NCBI GenBank assembly: GCA_015489595.1
Contig: WFZK01000026.1
Location: 1 to 36,944, forward strand
Length of the DNA stretch: 36,944 bases
Direction of reading: 5' to 3'
Source: Candidatus Dojkabacteria bacterium
GTDB taxonomy: Bacteria > Patescibacteriota > Dojkabacteria > GCA-002793355
In this document: positions 17,806 to 25,705 of the stretch, one piece after another
How the letters are laid out: each line of letters opens with the position of its first letter
Numbering within the stretch: position 1 is the first letter of the stretch
Notes under the pieces: generated by a model
Seen by the model: the letters and a program-made list of their open reading frames with translations, nothing else
The model's database searches: none
What the model was told of the DNA's origin: nothing
Made by a program: the position numbers and the translations under genes

Positions 17806-19386
17806 TTATACAACTAGCGGCAGCTCGTCACGATGGTTATAAGCCCACACGGCCATAGCCGCGACCCTCTGCTCCACCGCCCGAGGGAACAAGTACTCTA
17901 AGTCTATATCCCCCCTTAGGGCCTTCTCAAGCAACTCTTCCAGCTCCCCTTCCATCCAAAGAGCTATTACCACAGCGCGCCTCCAATCTCGGTTCGAACT
18001 ATCGACGGCATCTGGAGGCTGAAATCTTCTAAATAAGTCGAATGCGAGCCCAGATACGCGCTCTTTGTAAATTTCAACTCCTTCCCGACATGAGGTCCCT
18101 TGACTAAAAACTCCTCCTAAGTCCGCAGGGCAATTGTATTTGAGTCCATTCTCGGTATCTAATATCTCTATTAACCCCGTTGCCCCCTCTTCTCCAAGGG
18201 TCAACATGGCGCCTAAGGCTGCAACGGCCAGACGCTTAACAAACTTACGAGCATCTTCTCGAAGAAATGCTAAATTAGGAAGTTCCCTAGGGGAAAGCTT
18301 TAATACCCACCTTGCTAGGCTACGGAGAAACGCCTCACCGCCCCACCCCATAGAAAAAATCACATATCTTATAAGCGCCGATACCCCTTCACTATTAAAG
18401 GCACGAGTAAGAGGAGCTTCCTCACTAGATAACTCCCTATTAGCCCATGGGACTAATCCTAAAGCAGCATCTAAATAGTTTTCTAACAAGAAGAAAGGCC
18501 TCAGAACCTCCCTGCCAACGCGTGGGAATGGATGAATGTCTCTGAGTTGAGATCTTTTTTCACCAAGCTTGGCCAAGGGCTCTAAGGCAGCACGAAGCCT
18601 CCTAATAAAAAGCTCCACATCCTCTACAGTCAGAAAAGGGCTCCTTGCAGCCTGCACGTGATAAAACGCCTCGAGTATATGATTTATCACCTTATTTTTC
18701 CCCTTCTCGTCATCAATTAGCGACAGTAGCTCGAGAATTTCCTGAAGCTTCTTTGGCCAAGGGGTACTTGTTCCCTCTATTTCTAAAGCAACCGCTACGG
18801 AGAAAAGAGCAGTAACCCATGCTACTACCTTATCGGTAAAGTCCTTAATATCCTTAGAATCTCTTAGATTGGTGTTTCCTATAGCTTTGGCGATAAGTTC
18901 TTCTGGAGGCAACTCTAGCAAACCTTCTATATTACCCACAAACTGCCTATGCTCTTCGGGGGATAAAACCGAGGGGTCACTCTCTGGACGTAGATTCCCT
19001 TGTTCTGCACCCACAAAATACCTTAATAAGTCAAAAGCTTTTTCTCCTAAATTCCTTCTTACTTCTTCCAAAGACCCTACCAACTCTGGATCTAACGGCT
19101 GCAGAGATGGAAAGCCTACGTCAGGGCGCAACACAACTAACCTTGCCAACGGTCTCGGTACTTTCACCCACCTTACAGGGCTAGAAGGTTCGTCTTTTGC
19201 CTCCGAAGGAGTCCATGGCCCTCTTACTGCTACCCATCTAACCTGGCCAGCTTCGTCCTCCAAGTCTGGCTCCGGTGAGGGAAAGTCCTGCCGTAACGAA
19301 TCTATTAACTCTAAGGGTTCCATCCACCTAAGGTCAGGACGTCGTACTTCTCCATGTAACGCTATCTCCGTCCGTTCTGCTGTCAT
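17806..19386 (-). CDS. Hypothetical large helical protein (orphan C)
   Basis: 526 aa, no recognised domain; disordered N-terminus with recurring RW motifs; TATAAT 6 nt before ATG. Confidence 0.75.
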   Translation of the reverse strand: MTAERTEIALHGEVRRPDLRWMEPLELIDSLRQDFPSPEPDLEDEAGQVRWVAVRGPWTPSEAKDEPSSPVRWVKVPRPLARLVVLRPDVGFPSLQPLDPELVGSLEEVRRNLGEKAFDLLRYFVGAEQGNLRPESDPSVLSPEEHRQFVGNIEGLLELPPEELIAKAIGNTNLRDSKDIKDFTDKVVAWVTALFSVAVALEIEGTSTPWPKKLQEILELLSLIDDEKGKNKVINHILEAFYHVQAARSPFLTVEDVELFIRRLRAALEPLAKLGEKRSQLRDIHPFPRVGREVLRPFFLLENYLDAALGLVPWANRELSSEEAPLTRAFNSEGVSALIRYVIFSMGWGGEAFLRSLARWVLKLSPRELPNLAFLREDARKFVKRLAVAALGAMLTLGEEGATGLIEILDTENGLKYNCPADLGGVFSQGTSCREGVEIYKERVSGLAFDLFRRFQPPDAVDSSNRDWRRAVVIALWMEGELEELLEKALRGDIDLEYLFPRAVEQRVAAMAVWAYNHRDELPLVV

Positions 19387-19592
19387 ATTTATATTATAGC
19401 AAAAAATTATAGGAATGGCTACTATAAGATTAAAGCACGAAACTATCGGACATAAAACATATTCTCTGCAACCTTCAGAATATCTACAAAGACCTATAAC
19501 CTCACAACTTTAGTCTAGCATTCAAAATTTTTCTTCCACGTCATATTTCGCTGTCCGATCTTGATATGCAGGCTTTATCTTATAAACCGCAA

Positions 19593-19633
19593 ACGGGGCA
19601 GGATCGTCTTTTTTCGATTTTGCCCCAGCCCCG
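19593..19633. repeat. Decayed member of the palindrome family
   Basis: acggggcaggatcgtcttttttcgattttgccccagccccgg; right arm intact, left arm shortened. Confidence 0.65.
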
Positions 19634-19641
19634 GATTAATA

Positions 19642-19670
19642 TTGACAAGGTACTATTCCTAGGGTATAAT
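19642..19670 (+). promoter_or_regulatory. Perfect-consensus sigma70 promoter
   Basis: TTGACA (19642-19647), 17 nt, TATAAT (19665-19670), upstream of ORF 19706. Confidence 0.75.
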
Positions 19671-19705
19671 GCCTTAGGTTAGATAAAATTTTACTCGTCT
19701 GTGCA

Positions 19706-20122
19706 ATGAAAAAATCACCGTCCATCGTCAAGAAAGCCAAAATCTATACGCTCGCCTTCAGTTTTGCTATTGTCACTTATCACCTCTGGCTCTACTTTGC
19801 CTGTAATAGTCAACTCGGGACTGTTCAGGAACTTGCCTTCGCTGTGATCGCTTTAAGCTATGCAATATTTATCAAAAAATTTAGAAAACAGCTGGCTAAG
19901 GTACCCTATTTACTCCTAGCTATAAACGTATTCACCTACTTTATAACCAATGTATCCTTTTGGATTCATGCATTTGTAGCCTCATCAGTTAAATCAGGCT
20001 TTGTGCTTACTGCTAACTGGTACGGAGCAATAATCAGCATGCCTCTTATATGGGGAGTTGGGCTTGCTATTCATGCGATAGAATCGGTGTCAAACAAAGG
20101 CTACGACTCAATAGAATTTTAA
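19706..20122 (+). CDS. Hypothetical four-TM membrane protein
   Basis: 138 aa with about four hydrophobic segments; consensus promoter upstream. Confidence 0.75.
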   Translation: MKKSPSIVKKAKIYTLAFSFAIVTYHLWLYFACNSQLGTVQELAFAVIALSYAIFIKKFRKQLAKVPYLLLAINVFTYFITNVSFWIHAFVASSVKSGFVLTANWYGAIISMPLIWGVGLAIHAIESVSNKGYDSIEF

Positions 20123-20143
20123 ATAAGATAATCCTGCGGCAAA

Positions 20144-20467
20144 GTGACGATACCGTATCACAGAGCAGTCTTTGAAAAGTGGCTCAATATCTACAAACGC
20201 AGTATAAGCGCTTATCTGGTGCTTAAGGCTCTTGAGAAACAAAGCCTAACAGTAAAACAACTAAAGGATTTTATGCAACGCTTCGGGCTAGAATTAGACT
20301 CTAATAGCGTGTATAGAGCGCTACGCAGACTAAACGCAATGGATCTTATTGATTTTAAAACCGAGCAAGTCCCGGCGACAGGACTAAAACGCAAGATTTT
20401 TTATCTTACAGAAGACGGCAGAAAGGTTTTGAAACTAATGGACAAACAGGTAAAGAAGCTTAGATAA
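20144..20467 (+). CDS. PadR-like winged-helix transcriptional regulator
   Basis: GTG start; SAYLVLKALEKQSLTVKQLKDFM...LDSNSVYRALRRLNAMDLIDFKTE...KRKIFYLTEDGRKVLK. Confidence 0.75.
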   Translation: MTIPYHRAVFEKWLNIYKRSISAYLVLKALEKQSLTVKQLKDFMQRFGLELDSNSVYRALRRLNAMDLIDFKTEQVPATGLKRKIFYLTEDGRKVLKLMDKQVKKLR

Positions 20468-20549
20468 GCGACAAACATACAACGTAAGGGGCGTCCAGAC
20501 GACGACATCGCAGGACAGGCTACTTTCTCAGAAGTTTTGCCAGCCGCCC

Positions 20550-23264
20550 TCACTTCTCCCCAAGACTGTGCTCTATTGTTGCCTCAACCTTTAAAGGTAC
20601 TCTGAGTTTAACCACATTTTCCATTAAATCCTTTATTCTGGAAACGAACTCGTCTACGGTTTTTTTGTTCTCTGGTACCTCAAACACAAGCTCATCGTGT
20701 ACCTGCAACACCAACTTTACCTTTGCCGAGGCCACATCCTCTTGTTTTACTATCTTTGCCATAGCACTTCTTAAGATATCATCAGAGCCACCTTGTATGG
20801 GCATATTTATTGCCTCTCGAAATGCAGCATTTCTCCGCACTTTGTTGTTTGAAAGTATTCCGTGGATGTATCTTCTTCTTCCTAAAAGAGAGATCACAAA
20901 GTGATGTTTAGAGACGAATTCTTTAGTAGCTTCAATATAGCGAAGCACCCCAGGGAAATGTTTAAAATACTCTTCAATAAATTGCTTAGCCTCAGTATGC
21001 TCCAAGCCTAAAGTAGTAGCAAGGCCGTGAAAGCTCATCCCATAAACAAGGCCAAAGTTTATGGTCTTTGCTATACGCCTTTCTCGCTTATTTATCTTAT
21101 CGTAGGGTTTTTTAAAGATCCGAGAGGCTGTCTCCCTGTGAATATCTCTGCCCTGCTTAAACGCTGAAACTAGATTCTCATCTTCGGATAGATGAGCCAA
21201 GACCCTCAAATCTATTTGGGAATAATCAAATGATACAAAAACATGACCGTCGGCTGGAACGAAAAATTCCCTGATCTTGCGACCTTCCTCTGTTCTTACA
21301 GGGAGATTCTGAAGATTGGGCTCACTTGATGCAAGACGCCCAGTACTGGTTCTCATGGGATCAAACTTTGAATGAATCCTAACTACCTCTGAATTCACCA
21401 AACCTCCTGAAGAAGAAAACCCTAGGAAAGGCTTAACATAAGTACTGTAAAGCTTCTGAAGCTTTCGATACTCAAGCAAAAGCTCTATTACTGGATGTAC
21501 ACCTAAAAGCTTCTCTAGCACTGAAACATCTGTGCTATAGCCAGTCTTGGTCTTTTTCGCCCCAGGAAGCTTTAGATGCTCAAACAGAACCTGGCCTAAC
21601 TGCTGGGTTGATCGAACATTAAACTCAAAACCCACAGTATCATAAATCTGCTGCTCGAGCTCAGTTAGTTTTTTCTCTAAATACCCCATAAATTGGCGCA
21701 CTTTCGCTAAATCGATATTTATACCGTTCTTATGCATTAAAGCCACTGCACTTACTGCAAAGGTATCAATATCACCGGCTAAATAAAGTACATCGCGGTC
21801 AAACTGGAATATCTCCTCTGCTTCCTCTAGGGCCCCGAAGAGGCTGTATAAAATAACCCTTAGCACATCGGCTACATTCTTCTGGTAGTGTTCTGCCAGC
21901 GGGGCTGATAGAAAGGCTACACTTAAAGCCTCAAAATCCACAGCCTTTCTGCCTGTGGACAAGGCGTATGCCAGCAGTTGCATATCAAGAATCCTTGGTT
22001 TTACGCTAGGGATAAAGGAGAAATCATCCAGCTGGTTTACAAAATCCCACCATCTGTAGAATATCAGATTAAAATCTCCCCTTATCTTTAAGCCTAAATT
22101 GCTTATGTCGGCCAGATAGATAGAATTTACACCATCGTAGTAACCTAAAAACTTCACATAATCAGCTGGCTTGATCCCTCCAGTCAAAAATCTCTTGAAC
22201 TCCTTTACGCTTAAGCGCTTAGGCTTAATCTTTACCTCTAGAACCTGCTCAGGCTTTACCCCGATAACAACCGCCTGCTTTGATATTAGAAAAGCCAGTT
22301 TCTTAGAGACAGTTTTCTTTATTGCAGACAGGTCTGCTTTACTAGAGCTAGTCTCAGTTGGGCTTACCCCTAAAATCGCTGCTAACTGTTTTAGCTTAGG
22401 AATTAAACTCTTAAACTGAAAAGTGTTAAAGACGGCAAGGGCTGATGTTAAATCGAATTTATCAAGCTGGGCATCAGAGATATCGAACACGACAGGAGCA
22501 TCTTTTTTTATTCTAGCCAGACGCTTGCTTACTATTGCATCGCTGTGACCTGCTTCTAATAGCTTAGCAATACGCGGTTTCTGAGCATTTATCTGATCAA
22601 GTTTTTTGAAAATATCCTCTAGAGAACCGAAGTTATTTAACAACCAAACTGCTGTTTTCTGACCAATCCCCTTAACACCGGGGATATTATCAGACGGGTC
22701 GCCCATAAGCGCTTTTAAATCTACCACCTGCTCTGGAGCTATGCCTAACAATGCTTTTACCTTCTCTTCGTCAACCTCTATTAAATTCTTAAAGCTTCCC
22801 TTTGGAATAAGTATATGTACACAATCATTGACCAATTGAAACATGTCTCGATCGCCGGTTAAAATCAAAACCCTGTCCACCTTTTTGTCAGAACAAATCT
22901 GAGAGGCAACCGTACCGAGTATGTCATCTGCCTCATAGCCTTCGTACTCCAATATGGGAATATTTAAGGCCCTTAAAACCTGCTTTGCTTTATCTACCTG
23001 CATAGCAAGCTCTGAATCGGTCTGTGGTCTGTTTGCTTTGTATCCTGTGTAGAGGGTGTGTCTAAACGTTGGAGCCTTGGTATCAAATGCCGCAATCACA
23101 TACTTAGGCTCTAGTTTAAGCAAAACCTCAAGAAGCATAGAAGTAAAACCAAACACTGCGTTTACGGGCTCACCATCTGCTGTAGTTAGACTAATAGGAT
23201 AGGCATGATATGCTCTGTGTAGCAAAGAGTTAGCATCAATCGCCAACAGAAAATCACCAGGCAT
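20550..23264 (-). CDS. polA: DNA polymerase I
   Basis: 5' nuclease: LLAIDANSLLHRAYHA, GVKGIGQKTAVWLL; polymerase: SSEPNLQNLPVRTEEGRKIREFFVP, FSFDYSQIDLRVLAHLS, LVLQVHDELVFEVP. Confidence 0.97.
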   Translation of the reverse strand: MPGDFLLAIDANSLLHRAYHAYPISLTTADGEPVNAVFGFTSMLLEVLLKLEPKYVIAAFDTKAPTFRHTLYTGYKANRPQTDSELAMQVDKAKQVLRALNIPILEYEGYEADDILGTVASQICSDKKVDRVLILTGDRDMFQLVNDCVHILIPKGSFKNLIEVDEEKVKALLGIAPEQVVDLKALMGDPSDNIPGVKGIGQKTAVWLLNNFGSLEDIFKKLDQINAQKPRIAKLLEAGHSDAIVSKRLARIKKDAPVVFDISDAQLDKFDLTSALAVFNTFQFKSLIPKLKQLAAILGVSPTETSSSKADLSAIKKTVSKKLAFLISKQAVVIGVKPEQVLEVKIKPKRLSVKEFKRFLTGGIKPADYVKFLGYYDGVNSIYLADISNLGLKIRGDFNLIFYRWWDFVNQLDDFSFIPSVKPRILDMQLLAYALSTGRKAVDFEALSVAFLSAPLAEHYQKNVADVLRVILYSLFGALEEAEEIFQFDRDVLYLAGDIDTFAVSAVALMHKNGINIDLAKVRQFMGYLEKKLTELEQQIYDTVGFEFNVRSTQQLGQVLFEHLKLPGAKKTKTGYSTDVSVLEKLLGVHPVIELLLEYRKLQKLYSTYVKPFLGFSSSGGLVNSEVVRIHSKFDPMRTSTGRLASSEPNLQNLPVRTEEGRKIREFFVPADGHVFVSFDYSQIDLRVLAHLSEDENLVSAFKQGRDIHRETASRIFKKPYDKINKRERRIAKTINFGLVYGMSFHGLATTLGLEHTEAKQFIEEYFKHFPGVLRYIEATKEFVSKHHFVISLLGRRRYIHGILSNNKVRRNAAFREAINMPIQGGSDDILRSAMAKIVKQEDVASAKVKLVLQVHDELVFEVPENKKTVDEFVSRIKDLMENVVKLRVPLKVEATIEHSLGEK

Positions 23265-23275
23265 GATTAATTGTA

Positions 23276-25447
23276 TTACTTTCTTAGCTTTTTAGGAAGC
23301 ACGATATAGAAGGTTGTTCCCTCGTCTTTCTTGCTTACAAAGTACAGCTTGCCACCATGAGCTTTAATAATATTCTTAGCAAGATAAAGGCCTATGCCTA
23401 AGCCTTCCGGAGACATCTTCTTAGCTTCAGGAAGCCTAACAAAGCGCTCGAAGATCATATCTTTGTACTTCTCGTCTATGCCTATTCCTGTGTCCTTTAC
23501 AAAGATTGTAATGTAGTCTTGGCCTTCCTGCAGGCCTACCTGCACCCCACCGCTTTTTGTATACTTTATTGCATTATCTATAATGTGAGAAATTGCCTCG
23601 TATATTTTGGTTCTATCTGCGTATATAAAAACCTTTTCTTTTTCAGTTAAGTTCACAAAAAGAATGTATAGGACCTTCTCTCTGGCAAGGGGTCTGTATT
23701 TCTCTACCAGCTCATCTAGCATAGAAACAATATCGAATTTTTCTGGTATAAGCTCGAGTTTTCCAAGCTCAAGCTTATTTACATTAACAATGTCTGAAAT
23801 CAAGAGCCTTAGCCTGTCCATGTTTTTATAAATCCTCTCAATAGCTTTAGAGGCTGAAGGATCACACTTGCCAAGCTCTCCGTTTCTAAGCATCTCTATA
23901 TAGCCCATAATTACGCTTACTGGGGTGCGTAACTGGTGACTCACCACTGAGATAAAATCACTCTTTGCCTTATCTAGAGCTCTAAGCCGTCTGTTTGCTT
24001 TCTTTAGCCTCTCTAAAGCACTGGCAAGCTTCTCTGTTCTCTCTTTTACCTTAAGCTCTAATTCTCTATTAGCTGCAGCCAATTTGTTCATGTATATCAA
24101 ACGTAAAATAGCGGTCTGAATAAGCCCTATCAGTTTTGCAAAGGCAGATAGCTCCTCTTTTGCAAAAAGCCTCCCTTTAAAACAGATAAATCCTAGCTTA
24201 GTACCGTCTTTATCTTTTATTACCGAAGCTATAACAGACCTATTTATACACCCTTTGATATACAGTGCTTCTGTGTATTTCTTAAAACCTAACGTCTCAG
24301 GATCTGATCTTATAAGCTCGACAGGAGGAACAGGAAGCTCTATTTTGCCAGAGGTGCTCCAAGCAAGGTCAAGAGAGGGAACATACACGCATATATCATG
24401 CAACCCCAGATAACTTTTTACATGCTCTAGGAAATTAAGAAGTGTCTGTATATCAAACACCTTATCGAACTTGTTGCCTGTTAGAAGCTCTCTTATTCGG
24501 TAAACTCTAACCCCAAAGAGCTTCTCTAATCCAAATCTTAAAAAGATCAACCCCTTTAAAACCACAAAGGTTAATATGCTCGCTATAAACCAGCCGAACA
24601 GGATAATTCTAGGATCTAAAAAGTCAGTAATATCCCATTTAAATACGAGCTGCTCTAGCCGCTGAACTCCCCAGCTTAAAAGAAACAGAAACAGGCCTCC
24701 TGCAACGATAGAGATAAACCTCACAGCAGTATATCTAAAGGAGAATGGGTATTCATATATCAAGACATAGGCTGCTCCAAGGGTGAAAAAAAGCGTAGAG
24801 GCAATGCCTATATCGTAAAAGTACGGATATCCTAGCCAAGGAAGGATTAGATTAAAGAAAACCACAAATACCAAACTTAGCAAAATAGACCCAAACAACA
24901 CCTTAAGCCTCTCTTTGTGCTCTTCTGGGCCGGTGCTAATAACATAGTAGAAAAGATATACAAAAGTTGCCACGCCGATAAGGCTTGCAGCTCCAAACAA
25001 AGGATAAAGAGGGCCTAGGATCAGACTTTCTCTAATGTGATAGGTGGGGTTGTAAGGTATCCCCTTTGCTATAACCCAGGGAGTAACTAAAGTAATAGCG
25101 CCTACCACAAGATAGATAGCTGCCAAAATGTAAGCCCATACTCTAAAGCTACGCCTCCTATTTGCTACAAAACTTAACACGAAGATCGTTGGAGCAAAAA
25201 GAATAAAAAGCCCTAAAAAATGAGCAACCCTGGTACCCCAAGTAACCCATAAAGGATCCCGCTTTACATGATTAAATAGGCTGACCAACATCCAGAGACT
25301 AACGCCAAAAGTCATAAGGGCAAAGATCTTTCTGGTTCCCCAAAGTATTGAGTTTTTGTCACGCCGCGCTACCGCAATGACCATCAGCCCAAAATTCAGG
25401 AACGCCAGTGTAACATAGAGCACAACCTGAAAATCGAAATGTACCAT
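23276..25447 (-). CDS. Sensor histidine kinase with multi-TM N-terminus and GAF-like region
   Basis: About 7 or more TM; FISVVSHQLRTPVSVIMGYIEML (H box), DNAIKYTKSGG (N box), VKDTGIGIDEKYKDMIFERFVR, GLGIGLYLAKNIIKAHGG. Confidence 0.93.
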   Translation of the reverse strand: MVHFDFQVVLYVTLAFLNFGLMVIAVARRDKNSILWGTRKIFALMTFGVSLWMLVSLFNHVKRDPLWVTWGTRVAHFLGLFILFAPTIFVLSFVANRRRSFRVWAYILAAIYLVVGAITLVTPWVIAKGIPYNPTYHIRESLILGPLYPLFGAASLIGVATFVYLFYYVISTGPEEHKERLKVLFGSILLSLVFVVFFNLILPWLGYPYFYDIGIASTLFFTLGAAYVLIYEYPFSFRYTAVRFISIVAGGLFLFLLSWGVQRLEQLVFKWDITDFLDPRIILFGWFIASILTFVVLKGLIFLRFGLEKLFGVRVYRIRELLTGNKFDKVFDIQTLLNFLEHVKSYLGLHDICVYVPSLDLAWSTSGKIELPVPPVELIRSDPETLGFKKYTEALYIKGCINRSVIASVIKDKDGTKLGFICFKGRLFAKEELSAFAKLIGLIQTAILRLIYMNKLAAANRELELKVKERTEKLASALERLKKANRRLRALDKAKSDFISVVSHQLRTPVSVIMGYIEMLRNGELGKCDPSASKAIERIYKNMDRLRLLISDIVNVNKLELGKLELIPEKFDIVSMLDELVEKYRPLAREKVLYILFVNLTEKEKVFIYADRTKIYEAISHIIDNAIKYTKSGGVQVGLQEGQDYITIFVKDTGIGIDEKYKDMIFERFVRLPEAKKMSPEGLGIGLYLAKNIIKAHGGKLYFVSKKDEGTTFYIVLPKKLRK

Positions 25448-25483
25448 AATTTATAATAACACAATTCTTGCAGCCCTATATCG

Positions 25484-25527
25484 TTTTTGGGGGTGGGGCA
25501 AAACTAGTTTTGCCCCACCCCCAAAAA
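25484..25527. repeat. Perfect 44-bp palindrome between divergent genes
   Basis: tttttgggggtggggcaaaact/agttttgccccacccccaaaaa. Confidence 0.92.
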
Positions 25528-25705
25528 TTTAAACTCCCTAGTTACAAGCACTCCCACGTGGTCTACTCAGACTAGATACTATCTCTAAACGAAAGCCTAG
25601 TTTACTTCCTCACAACAAAGCCTATTATCCATCAGATAATTACAGAGATTCCGTCATAACCTCCTAAGTGATATCCTTTTTACAATAAGTTAATTTAAAA
25701 CCCTC

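Noticed and set aside
25528-25705. Cobalamin riboswitch or NrdR boxes before nrdJ
   Set aside because: No recognisable B12-box or paired NrdR palindromes by eye.
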